NCBI RefSeq assembly: GCF_000716535.1
Contig: NZ_JNWV01000020.1
Span: forward strand, 248,001 to 312,000
Length of the DNA stretch: 64,000 nt
Direction: 5' to 3'
Origin: Streptomyces flaveolus
GTDB taxonomy: Bacteria; Actinomycetota; Actinomycetes; Streptomycetales; Streptomycetaceae
Below are positions 17,336-25,391 of this stretch, in pieces; positions within the stretch are counted from its first letter, which is position 1, and each line of letters opens with the position of its first letter. A program made the translations under genes and the position numbers. The notes below the pieces were generated by a model. It did no database searches, was not told where the DNA came from, and worked only from the letters and a program-made list of their open reading frames with translations.

Positions 17336-18586
17336 TCAGCGCGGGCTTGTGACCGGGCGCGGTGCCGTGGCGCGGGCGCGGGCGGTCGGGACGTGCCCCA
17401 GCGGCCCGGAGGTCAGCACGCGGTGGACGGTGTCGGCCACGGCGGCCATGCCCGCGTCGTTGAAGTGCAGGTGGTCGCCGGGGTCGTAGGCGGGCAGGAT
17501 CCGGCCGGGGTCGTCCGGGTCCCGGACGGTCGCGTCCACGTCGGCGACCGCGTCGAAGGCGCCGCCGTCCCGGATGAAGGCGTTGACCCGCTGCCGCACC
17601 GCCTCGCGGGCGGCGGTCCAGGCGGGGTGCCCGCCGTACGGGGTGAGGGTGACGCCGACGACCCGGACACCGCGGGCGTGGGCACGGGTCACCACGGTGC
17701 GGTAGGCGTCCGCGAAGGCGGCGGCGTCGCTCGCCTCCGGGGTGCCCTTGATGTCGTTGATGCCCTCGAAGACGACCAGGACCCGCACCCCGGCCCGGTC
17801 CAGCGCGTCCGCGTCTAGGCGAGCGAGGGCGCTCGGCCCGGTGCCGTCGAGCAGCAGGCGGTTGCCGGCGATGCCCGCGTTGAGGACGCCGAGCCGCTGC
17901 TCGCGCAGTCGCTGGGCGAGCCGGTCGGGCCAGCGGCGGTTGGTGTCGGGGGTGGAGCCGTTGCCGTCGGTGAGCGAGTCCCCGAAGGCGACGACACTGC
18001 CGGCGGCGGGCCCGCGGACGTCGACGCCGGTGACGTAGTACCAGCGGCTGGTGGTCGCCGTGTAGGCGCTGCCGTCCTCGTCGGCGGCCCGGCCCGCGCC
18101 GGCCGGGGCCACGTAGCTGGTCTGGAGGGCGGTGCGGTGATAGGTGGCGGGCCCGGACTTCTCCGGCGTGTACACGGTGACGAGCAGGTCGGCTCCGGCC
18201 GGTACCCGCAGCGGTACCGGGTCGGTGACCGCGTCCGCGCCCGGTGCGACGGTCAGCTCGGTGGCACTGCGGAAGGTGGCGGTGCGCAGGGTGCCGGGTA
18301 CGGCCTCGGGGCCGGCCGCACGGCTCAGCGCGACGGTGACCGCGCCGAGGCGCAGCGGCGTGGTGCCGAGCCGGTTGCTGAGCCGGACGCGGACCGCGGT
18401 GCCGCCGACGCTGAGGTGGACGACGTTGCGGACGGCGGCGCCGGGCAGCGCGGCGGCGGTGCCGGAGGGAGCGGTCTCCCAGCTGCCGGTCCAGGGCAGC
18501 GGGGTCGGTTCGGCGACGGCCGGTGCCGTCAGGCCCGGCAGCAGCGCCGGGAGGAGGACCGCGAGGACCCGTACGACCTTGGCCAT
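17336..18586 (-). CDS. secreted SGNH/GDSL hydrolase
   Basis: The 416-residue protein carries a Sec signal peptide (MAKVVRVLAVLLPALLPGLT...AVAEP) and a classic SGNH hydrolase: block I AFGDSLTDGNG (Ser nucleophile, about residue 211), block II with NAGIAGNR, block III GINDIKG and block V DHLHFNDAG (Asp/His). A jelly-roll-like N-terminal domain of about 180 residues precedes it. This fits secreted GDSL esterases or lipases such as rhamnogalacturonan acetylesterase-like enzymes; substrate unknown. The ATG at 18586 places the signal peptide correctly; upstream extension is not signal-like. Confidence 0.86.
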   Translation of the reverse strand: MAKVVRVLAVLLPALLPGLTAPAVAEPTPLPWTGSWETAPSGTAAALPGAAVRNVVHLSVGGTAVRVRLSNRLGTTPLRLGAVTVALSRAAGPEAVPGTLRTATFRSATELTVAPGADAVTDPVPLRVPAGADLLVTVYTPEKSGPATYHRTALQTSYVAPAGAGRAADEDGSAYTATTSRWYYVTGVDVRGPAAGSVVAFGDSLTDGNGSTPDTNRRWPDRLAQRLREQRLGVLNAGIAGNRLLLDGTGPSALARLDADALDRAGVRVLVVFEGINDIKGTPEASDAAAFADAYRTVVTRAHARGVRVVGVTLTPYGGHPAWTAAREAVRQRVNAFIRDGGAFDAVADVDATVRDPDDPGRILPAYDPGDHLHFNDAGMAAVADTVHRVLTSGPLGHVPTARARATAPRPVTSPR

Positions 18587-18744
18587 GTGTGCCCGCCCTT
18601 CCCCGTCGGCCGTCGGAGGCGACCGTGCCACACGGGCGGGCCGCGCCGCCGGAACATCGACGGCGGTCCACCCGCTCGGCGCAACGGGGACACCAGGGGC
18701 GCAGGGGAGAAAGGCGCGGTGGGCGCGCGGGGGGAGAGGCGCCG

Positions 18745-19233
18745 TCAGGGGAGCACGCCCTCCAGGGTGAGCAGCCGGACCTTGCGCTCAAGTCCCCCCG
18801 CGTACCCGGTCATCGCTCCGTTCGCGCCGATCACCCGGTGGCAAGGGCGCACGATGAGCAGCGGGTTGGCGCCGATCGCCCCGCCGATGGCGCGAACGGC
18901 GGCGCGGGGCGCGCCGATCCGGGCGGCGATCTCACCGTAGGTGGCGGTGACGCCGTACGGCAGCTCGTCCAGCGCGGCCCAGACCCGCTGCCGGAACTCG
19001 GTGCCGGTCGCCCGCAACGGCAGCCGGAACTCCTTGAGTTCCCCGGCGAAGTAGGCGGCGAGCTGGTCGGCGGCGGCGCGGAACGGCCCGGGGTCGTGCC
19101 GCCAGCCGTCCTGGACGGTCCGCCCGCCCTTCTGTCCGGGCACGGACAGCGAGGTGAGCGCGCCGTCCGCGTCGGCGGTGAGCAGCAGCCGCCCGACGGG
19201 GGCGTCCAGGTGAGTGCAGTAGACGGTGGTCAT
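18745..19233 (-). CDS. ogt: methylated-DNA-[protein]-cysteine S-methyltransferase
   Basis: The 162-residue suicide enzyme removes O6-alkyl groups from guanine. It has the N-terminal ribonuclease-like domain, then LPYGVTATYGEIAARIG and the active-site motif PCHRVIGANG with acceptor Cys131. Length is normal for Ogt. It lies 64 bp downstream of, and in the same direction as, the Ada-AlkA fusion gene, matching the alkA-ogt arrangement of mycobacteria, so an adaptive-response operon controlled by the Ada half is likely. Confidence 0.93.
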   Translation of the reverse strand: MTTVYCTHLDAPVGRLLLTADADGALTSLSVPGQKGGRTVQDGWRHDPGPFRAAADQLAAYFAGELKEFRLPLRATGTEFRQRVWAALDELPYGVTATYGEIAARIGAPRAAVRAIGGAIGANPLLIVRPCHRVIGANGAMTGYAGGLERKVRLLTLEGVLP

Positions 19234-19297
19234 CGGACCGTGTTCCTCGGCTCGGCGGTCAGGGGGCGGACGGACGTCGTGGTGCTCGGGCCGGCGG

Positions 19298-20695
19298 TCA
19301 CGGGATCGGCTCCCCCGCCACCCGCAGGTGCTGGACGGCGTACGACCGCCAGGGCCGCCAGGTGTCGGGGACGTCGGCGCCGGGCGGGGCGACGTCGGGA
19401 TCGCCGAGGGCGCGGACGCGGACGGTGGCGACGGTGGCCGGGTCCATGCCGGGCAGGGCGAGCAGGGCCTCCTCGGCGTCGTGCCGGTCGGCGCCCGGGT
19501 CCAGCCGTACTCTGCCGTCGGCGAGGGCGGCGGCGAGCGCCCCCAGCGGGCCGCCGGGCTCGGCCTCGGCGAGGACGGCGGGCTCGGGGAAGAGGTGGGT
19601 CAGGCCGCCGTGGGGCGCGTCGAGGACCTTTCCGTACCGGCGCACCAGTTCCTCGGCGCCATGGGTGCCGGCCAGGGCGCGTACGGCGGGCTCCAGCGGG
19701 TCCACGGCGCCGGGCGAGCGCAGTCCGGGCCGGGCGGCGACCAGCGGGGCGAGCCGTGGATCGGCGCCGAGCCGCTCGTCGACGGCGTACGGGTCGGCGT
19801 CCAGGTCGAACAGCCGGCGCAGCCGCTGCACGGCGGTGGTGAGGTCCCGGGGGTCGGTGAGGTGCAGCCGGGCGTCGAGCCAGCCGCCCGGGCGGGTGCC
19901 GGTGCCGGTCCGTGGGGTGCGGGTGCGTTCCTGGACGGCGGCGAGGCCGGTGCCGTACGGCAGTCGCAGGGTGCGCCGGTAGGTGCGGGCGCCGGGGGCG
20001 CCGGTCACCTCTTCGACACCTGGTACGGCCTCCCGCGCGAGCTGGTCGAAGACGGCGGCGGACTGGTAGGGGCCGCGGTGGGCGAGCCGGAGCGGGATGC
20101 CCGCGCCGGGTGCGGCCCGGCGGGCGGCCCGGTTCCGGGGGGCTGCGGCCCGCACCTCGGTGGGGGTCGCCGCGTACACCTCCCGGATGGTGTCGTTGAA
20201 CTGCCGCACGCTGGCGAACCCGGAGGCGAACGCGATCTCGGTGACCGGCAGGTCGGTGGTCCGGAGCAGCACCCGCGCGGTGTGCGCCCGCTGGGCCCGG
20301 GCGAGCGCCACGGGCCCGGCGCCCAGCTCGGCGGTGAGCTGCCGCTGGACCTGCCGGGCGCTGTAGCCGAGCCGTGCGGCGAGCCCGGCGACGCCTTCGC
20401 GGTCCACGACGCCGTCGGCGATCAGGCGCATGGCCCGGCCGACGACGTCCGCGCGGACGTTCCACTCCGCCGAGCCCGGCACGGCGTCCGGCCGGCACCG
20501 CCGGCAGGCCCGGAACCCGGAGCCCTGCGCGGCGGCGGCCGTCGCGAAGAACCGCACGTTGCGCCGGTTCGGCGTCACGGCCGGGCAGCTTGGCCTGCAG
20601 TAGATGCCGGTGGTCTCGACGGCGAAGAAGAACACCCCGTCGAACCGGCCGTCCCGGCTCCGCACGGCCTCGTACCTGCTGTCCTCGTCCTTCAC
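19298..20695 (-). CDS. alkA: AdaA-AlkA fusion: methylphosphotriester acceptor/regulator and 3-methyladenine DNA glycosylase
   Basis: The 465-residue multidomain repair protein has: (1) an Ada zinc domain with GIYCRPSC and ACRRC, Cys33 matching E. coli Ada Cys38; (2) an AraC-type helix-turn-helix (LAARLGYSARQVQRQLTAEL, IAFASGFASVRQFNDTIREV), residues about 95-180; (3) an AlkA-type glycosylase domain ending in a helix-hairpin-helix (LPGMDPATVATVRVRALGDP) with the catalytic Asp region GDPD. The O6-methylguanine transferase half of classical Ada is missing here and is supplied by the adjacent ogt gene. It is likely a methylation-activated regulator of itself and ogt. Confidence 0.9.
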   Translation of the reverse strand: MKDEDSRYEAVRSRDGRFDGVFFFAVETTGIYCRPSCPAVTPNRRNVRFFATAAAAQGSGFRACRRCRPDAVPGSAEWNVRADVVGRAMRLIADGVVDREGVAGLAARLGYSARQVQRQLTAELGAGPVALARAQRAHTARVLLRTTDLPVTEIAFASGFASVRQFNDTIREVYAATPTEVRAAAPRNRAARRAAPGAGIPLRLAHRGPYQSAAVFDQLAREAVPGVEEVTGAPGARTYRRTLRLPYGTGLAAVQERTRTPRTGTGTRPGGWLDARLHLTDPRDLTTAVQRLRRLFDLDADPYAVDERLGADPRLAPLVAARPGLRSPGAVDPLEPAVRALAGTHGAEELVRRYGKVLDAPHGGLTHLFPEPAVLAEAEPGGPLGALAAALADGRVRLDPGADRHDAEEALLALPGMDPATVATVRVRALGDPDVAPPGADVPDTWRPWRSYAVQHLRVAGEPIP

Positions 20696-20774
20696 ATCGT
20701 CCAGTGTGGGGCGGGGACGGGTGACCGGCTAGCGGAAATCGGACGTGGAGCTGACGGGCACGGCCGGCGGATTC

Positions 20775-21869
20775 CTACGACCACCGGCCCCGCTTCGCCT
20801 CCATCGCGGCCTTCCCCTCGGCTCCCTTCCGCTTCCAGTCCTTCTTGATCTCGGCCCGGAGCCGCGCGTCGGTCTTGGCGACGATCCACTGGTTCTCCCG
20901 CAGCAGCTTGCGGTAGCTCTCCAGCCGCCGCTGTGGAAGTTCCCCGTTCTCCACGGCGGACCGCACCGCGCAGCCCGGCTCGGACTCGTGGGCGCAGTCG
21001 TGGAACCGGCACCGCCCGGCCAGCTCCTCGATCTCGGTGAACACCTGCCCGACGCCGGTCTCGGCGTCGAAGAGGCCGACGCCCCGCAGCCCGGGCGTGT
21101 CGATGAGCACCCCGCCGGAGGGCAGGGCGAGCAGGTTGCGGGTGGTCGTGGTGTGCCGCCCCTTGCCGTCGACGTCCCGGGCCGCCTGCACCTCCATGAC
21201 GTCGGCGCCGACGAGCGCGTTGGCGAGGGTGGACTTGCCCGCGCCGGACTGGCCGAGCAGCACGCTCGTACCGGAGCCGACGAGCGCGACGAGCACGTCG
21301 AGTCCGTCGCCGTGCAGGGCGCTGACGGTGAGGACGGGCACGCCGGGCGCGCTGGTCTCCACGTCCTGCACGAGGTGGGCCAGGGTGACCGGGTCCGGCA
21401 CGAGGTCGGCCTTGGTGAGGACGACGACGGGCTGGGCGCCGGACTCCCACGCGAGGGCGAGGAAGCGTTCGACGCGGCCGAGGTCCAGTTCGACGGCGAG
21501 GGACACGGCGACGACGGCGTGGTCGACGTTGGCGGCGAGGATCTGACCCTCGGACCGCTTGGAGGAGGTGGAGCGGACGAAGGCGGTGCGGCGCGGCAGG
21601 TAGGCGCGCACGTACCGGGGGTCGCCGCCGGGGTCGACGGCGACCCAGTCCCCCGTGCACACGACCTTCATCGGATCGCGGGGCACGACGAACTCGGTGT
21701 CGGCGCGGACGGTGCCGTCCGCGGTGACGACGTCGCACTGTCCTCGGTCGACCCGGACGACCCGTCCGGGCAGCAGCCCGTCGGCCTCGAACGGGGCGAA
21801 CGCCTCGGCCCAGGACTCGTCCCAGCCGTAGGGAGCCAGTGCGGAGAAAGCAGCGGAGGTGGAAGTCAA
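20775..21869 (-). CDS. rsgA: ribosome small-subunit-dependent GTPase A
   Basis: The 364-residue circularly permuted GTPase acts in 30S maturation. An N-terminal OB-like domain (GRVVRVDRGQCDVVTADG) precedes the G motifs in permuted order: TKAD (G4), GQSGAGKSTLANAL (G1), IDTPG (G3). The zinc-binding C-terminal domain (CRFHDCAHESEPGCAV) follows. A TTG start is used; GAAGGG lies 6 nt upstream. It sits away from the sigR/aroA region where Streptomyces usually carry an rsgA copy (family knowledge), so it may be a second paralogue. The 23-codon mini-gene lies 54 nt upstream. Confidence 0.9.
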   Translation of the reverse strand: MTSTSAAFSALAPYGWDESWAEAFAPFEADGLLPGRVVRVDRGQCDVVTADGTVRADTEFVVPRDPMKVVCTGDWVAVDPGGDPRYVRAYLPRRTAFVRSTSSKRSEGQILAANVDHAVVAVSLAVELDLGRVERFLALAWESGAQPVVVLTKADLVPDPVTLAHLVQDVETSAPGVPVLTVSALHGDGLDVLVALVGSGTSVLLGQSGAGKSTLANALVGADVMEVQAARDVDGKGRHTTTTRNLLALPSGGVLIDTPGLRGVGLFDAETGVGQVFTEIEELAGRCRFHDCAHESEPGCAVRSAVENGELPQRRLESYRKLLRENQWIVAKTDARLRAEIKKDWKRKGAEGKAAMEAKRGRWS

Positions 21870-21923
21870 GGGAGACCCTTCACAAGGGTGGCCCCGGGCA
21901 GGCGCGTACGGTGCGCGGTCGGT

Positions 21924-21995
21924 TCAGCCGGCGGCCACGGAGGTGGACTTGATGAGTTCCTGGATGAGGGCAGCGCCCAGCACAGTGACAGCCAT
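21924..21995 (-). CDS. 23-residue hydrophobic mini-protein (putative)
   Basis: A short frame with ATG at 21995 and TGA at 21926-21924 is preceded by a near-perfect AGGAGGTG site at 22010-22003, 7 nt from the ATG. The peptide begins MAVTVLGAAL and is mostly hydrophobic with one Glu and one Lys, suggesting a single amphipathic or membrane helix. It lies in the 255 bp between the sigma-like/CBM2 gene and rsgA, same strand. No family is recognised. It may be a leader peptide for rsgA or an independent small protein. Confidence 0.5.
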   Translation of the reverse strand: MAVTVLGAALIQELIKSTSVAAG

Positions 21996-22124
21996 CTGTC
22001 GACACCTCCTCGTCCTCGCTCGCGCGTCCGCACACCACCTCGGCGTGCCCGGCAACTGTAGCCCGTGGACGGGCCGGTACGTCAAAGCGTTTTCCGCACG
22101 GCCGGAATCGTTCCGCTCTCGCGG

Positions 22125-23600
22125 TCAGCCCACCGTGCAGGGCGAGCCGTTGAGCGTGAAGCGGTACGGCGTGCGGTTCGCGTCCGCCCAGGAGCCCAGG
22201 AAGCCGAAGGACAGGGTGCCGTGCGCGGCGACCGCCTTGTTGTAGTCGGCGGCGGTGGCGGTGACTCGGGGGCCGTCCTGGTGGACGGTGGCGTCCCACA
22301 TCTGGCCGACCTGCTGGCCGTCGCGGAAGGTCCAGGACACCGCCCAGCCGGTGAGGGCCTCGTCGGTGGTGACGCTGACGGTGGCCTGGAAGCCGTCGGG
22401 CCACTGGCTGTCCAGCTCGTAGGCGACCCGGCAGCCGGCCGACCGGGTGGTGGCGGGGGCGCTCGTGGGGCCTGCGCGGTGGGTGGCGGAGGAGGTGCCC
22501 TGGGGTTCGGGGTCGGGCTTCTGCCGGGCGGGCGGGCCCTCGGTGCGCGTCGCGGAGGCCGGGGCGGAAGGGGAGTCCGTGGCGGTGGGGCGCGCCGCGG
22601 TGCGGGAGACGCCCGGGACGGCGACCGGCAGCCGGTCGTCCTGGGCGGCGGCGGTGTCGTCGCCGGAGCCGCCGAACGGCACCATCGACACGCCGAGCGC
22701 CAGCGCCGACAGCAGCACCGCGGCGGCGAGGAGCCCGCCGCGCAGCACGCGGCTGCGGCCCGTGCCCTCCTCGCGGTCGTCGGGGTCGGCGCCGCCCGGG
22801 CGGCCCGCGCCGAGGCGGACCTCGGTGGCGCGGCGGCGCCGTTCGAGGTAGGCGAGGCCGCCCCAGCCGATCACTCCGCCGGCCAGCGCGCCGGGCAGTC
22901 CGCCGCCGTGCAGGCGCAGGCAGGCGGCGGCCTCGGCGCACCGCACACAGGTGGCGAGGTGCCGGGAGAGGTCGCCGGGGGTCTCGGCGGTGGGCGAGCG
23001 GGTGACCGCGTCCAGCAGGCGGGCGTAGCTGCGGCACTGCGCGTCCATCGGGGAGTCGAGGTGGGCGCGGTGGCAGCGGTCCCGGAACAGGCCGCGTACT
23101 TGGTCGAGTTCGTCGGCGACGGTGGCCGGGTCCAGGCCGAGCCGGCGGGCCACGGTGGGCAGCGGGAGCGCCTCCACCTCGGCCAGCCAGAGCAGCGCGG
23201 CGTCCGCCTCCTGCATGTCCCGCAGGCCCCGCAGCGCGACCGGCCGCCCGAGCGGCGGCCCGGAGAACCGGGCGGCGTTCTCGGAGTTGAGCCACAGCCG
23301 CAGCTCGGGGTCGAGCTTGTGCCCCTGCCCGTCGGCCTCCCAGGCGGCGGCGGTGGTGCGTACGGCGGTGAGCAGCGCCGGGATCGTCGGCAGCCGTGCG
23401 GTGCGGCTGCCGGCGCCGCGCACATGGGTGCTCGCGGCGGCGCGGACCTCGCGCATGCCGAGCGTGAACGCCTCGGTGGCGAGCTGGTGGGCCGTCAGGG
23501 ACCCGGAGGTGCACAGGTCCGCGTACGCGAGCACCGCGTCCCAGCACTCGGAGAACAGCGCGGCCTCGGTGTCGTCCTGAGGGATCGGCAGGTCGGGCAT
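22125..23600 (-). CDS. membrane-anchored sigma-like protein with zinc-finger and C-terminal CBM2
   Basis: The 491-residue protein combines: an N-terminal part resembling sigma-70 regions 2 and 4 (SECWDAVLAYADLCTSGSLT; LPLPTVARRLGLDPATVADE); a putative anti-sigma-type zinc finger (DLSRHLATCVRCAEAA, near residue 215); one transmembrane helix (RVLRGGLLAAAVLLSALALG, about 290-310); a Pro/Thr-rich linker; and a C-terminal carbohydrate-binding module family 2 (about 395-491, bounded by Cys as usual: AGCRVAYEL ... GSPCTVG). The predicted topology is cytoplasmic N-terminus, extracellular CBM. Similar cellulose-binding membrane proteins are known in Streptomyces, but whether the sigma-like part binds polymerase is unknown. 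Confidence 0.75.
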   Translation of the reverse strand: MPDLPIPQDDTEAALFSECWDAVLAYADLCTSGSLTAHQLATEAFTLGMREVRAAASTHVRGAGSRTARLPTIPALLTAVRTTAAAWEADGQGHKLDPELRLWLNSENAARFSGPPLGRPVALRGLRDMQEADAALLWLAEVEALPLPTVARRLGLDPATVADELDQVRGLFRDRCHRAHLDSPMDAQCRSYARLLDAVTRSPTAETPGDLSRHLATCVRCAEAAACLRLHGGGLPGALAGGVIGWGGLAYLERRRRATEVRLGAGRPGGADPDDREEGTGRSRVLRGGLLAAAVLLSALALGVSMVPFGGSGDDTAAAQDDRLPVAVPGVSRTAARPTATDSPSAPASATRTEGPPARQKPDPEPQGTSSATHRAGPTSAPATTRSAGCRVAYELDSQWPDGFQATVSVTTDEALTGWAVSWTFRDGQQVGQMWDATVHQDGPRVTATAADYNKAVAAHGTLSFGFLGSWADANRTPYRFTLNGSPCTVG

Positions 23601-23652
23601 GGGACTCCTGCATCCACGAGCGAGGGCAACTCACCAAAGGGAAAAGGGAGTT

Positions 23653-23666
23653 GCGGGGAACCCCGC
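23653..23666. promoter_or_regulatory. GC-rich dyad upstream of the sigma-like/CBM2 gene
   Basis: GCGGGGAACCCCGC is a perfect 14-bp dyad about 55 bp upstream of the sigma-like/CBM2 gene start, in the 247-bp stretch 23601-23847 after the radical SAM gene. It may be an operator or part of the radical SAM terminator region. Nothing else is clear there. Confidence 0.3.
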
Positions 23667-23847
23667 GGCAGGGCACAGAGCCTTTCACGCTTCCGCCACA
23701 ACTGACAAGCGGCCTGTTCACATCCGGCTACCGACAGTGGTGGCGGGCGCGCGTGAGGCGGTCAGCCCGCAACTCCGGCCTCTGGTACGGACGTGGACGC
23801 GGTTCTGCTCACCGGGTCGCACCCGGACCTCGCCGGGACTCGACGGG

Positions 23848-25200
23848 TCACACCCGGACGGGCTCCTCCCCCGTCTCCGTCCCCTCCGCCGACGTGCCGT
23901 CCGCGGGCAGGCTGTCCATGAAGGAGCTGACCGAGAAGACCGCGCGGCCGGGGCCGGGCGGGCCGTAGCCGGGCGGGGAGGACAGGCCGAAGTCGTCCAT
24001 GGTCTGCCGGTAGGCCTGGAGCAGCCGGATGTGGTACTCCAGCGGCGCGCCCTGCGGGTTGGCCTTGCCGAGCGGCGTGGTGGGCTCGGGGCACCAGGTG
24101 GTGAAGCGCGGGGTGATGCCGTGCGACATGAAGAAGCGCAGGCCCTCGGTGGTGGAGGCGATGGCCTCGTCGACGGTGGTGAAGCCGAACGGCTCGGCCA
24201 TCTCGACGCCCGCCACGAAGTTGGGGATCACGTTGCGCGCGCCGAACACCTCGGCGGAGTCCAGGATGCGGCGGTGCCACTCGTCCCGGCCGACGTAGCG
24301 CTCCTTGCCGGGGCAGTACAGCTCGAACAGCCGGCGGTCCCACACCTCGAAGTTGGGGTGGTAGATCTGCACGCCGTAGTCCTTGAACCGCTGCACGTCG
24401 GCCTTGGGCAGCGCCTGCGCGACGACCTTGCCGATCCAGCGGCCCGGGAAGCGCTCCTCGATGGCCTTGGCGTAGTGGCCGTAGAAGTCGGCCTCGTCCC
24501 GCCCCGCCACCTTCGACGTGATCGCGCCGCCGGTGAGGGTGTAGGCCGTCGACGCCTTCTGGGTGTCGTACCGGTCGATGATCTCCAGCGCCTCCAGGAC
24601 CTCCTCGACGTCCTTGACGCCGGTGTAGGGCCGGCCGGCGGCCTTGTGCTGGCGCCAGTTGTGATTGATGTCGCAGTACTGGCACTCCTCCTTGGCGCCG
24701 AAGTACTGGCAGACCCGGAAGACGGTGAGGTAGATCAGGTAGCCCCACTGGATGGTGGGCGCGACCTCCATGACGGACTTCCCGTTGGAGAGGGTGTGCC
24801 GGTAGTACTCGGGCATCGGCGGCACGCCGACGTCGGCGATGCGCCTGCCGTCGAGGTACAGCCCGAGCAGCCCTTCCTCGTCGGCGGCGACCCGGTACGG
24901 CGAGGCGGGGTTCACCCGTACGGAGACGACCGTGCGCCGCAGGTCGTACGGGCCTCCCGTCAGGATGATCTCCTCCGGGGGCCGGCGCAGCGCGGCCTCG
25001 CCCAGCTCGGGCAGGGTGCCGTGGTCGAAGGAGAAGATGAAGTACGACTTCGGTTTGACGTCACCGTCCTCGTTGTCGCTGAGGGCAGATCTGTCGAAGG
25101 CGACACCACCCCGGAGCAGGTCCTCCTTGAAGACGGCCTCCCGCGGCACCTGCGGGAACCGCTCCATCAGATCCTCGACCAGCGCGGTACGACTGCCCAT
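23848..25200 (-). CDS. radical SAM protein with noncanonical CX8CX2C motif
   Basis: The 450-residue protein has a TIM-barrel-like core. Its iron-sulfur ligand candidates are RVCQYFGAKEECQYCDIN (about residue 165), a C-x8-C-x2-C spacing in place of the usual CX3CX2C. ILTGGPYDLRR and YTLTGGAITSK resemble SAM-binding GGE-type strands, and YHPNFEVWDRR and PNFVAGVEM fit later barrel strands. The Fe4S4 cluster and SAM chemistry are inferred; the substrate is unknown. The ATG at 25200 has GGAGGAG upstream; an 18-codon extension is unlikely. No precursor peptide or cofactor gene is adjacent. Confidence 0.82.
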   Translation of the reverse strand: MGSRTALVEDLMERFPQVPREAVFKEDLLRGGVAFDRSALSDNEDGDVKPKSYFIFSFDHGTLPELGEAALRRPPEEIILTGGPYDLRRTVVSVRVNPASPYRVAADEEGLLGLYLDGRRIADVGVPPMPEYYRHTLSNGKSVMEVAPTIQWGYLIYLTVFRVCQYFGAKEECQYCDINHNWRQHKAAGRPYTGVKDVEEVLEALEIIDRYDTQKASTAYTLTGGAITSKVAGRDEADFYGHYAKAIEERFPGRWIGKVVAQALPKADVQRFKDYGVQIYHPNFEVWDRRLFELYCPGKERYVGRDEWHRRILDSAEVFGARNVIPNFVAGVEMAEPFGFTTVDEAIASTTEGLRFFMSHGITPRFTTWCPEPTTPLGKANPQGAPLEYHIRLLQAYRQTMDDFGLSSPPGYGPPGPGRAVFSVSSFMDSLPADGTSAEGTETGEEPVRV

Positions 25201-25391
25201 CCGTCTGTCTCCTCCCGGCTCAGGCGTACGCCTCTCACCGTATGCCCCCGCCACCGGCGGACCCGTGCCGGGGCCCCGGCGATCCTACCGTTACGCCCCT
25301 TGTGTCAGAGTTCGCGGAGAATTGACGGGGTGCCGTCGTTCCGGCTCGCCGTGCGCGCGGAATCGCGGAGGGCCACGGGCGTGCCGAGGGC

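Noticed and set aside
12941..17818. A 1625-codon open frame on the plus strand
   Set aside because: It runs antisense to poxB and the PP2C-like gene and through other genes, lacks any domain, is dominated by Gly/Arg/Ala/Val, and results from high-GC third-position bias. Similar frames at 68-2824, 33506-35815, 46324-48669 and 60149-62101 were rejected for the same reason.
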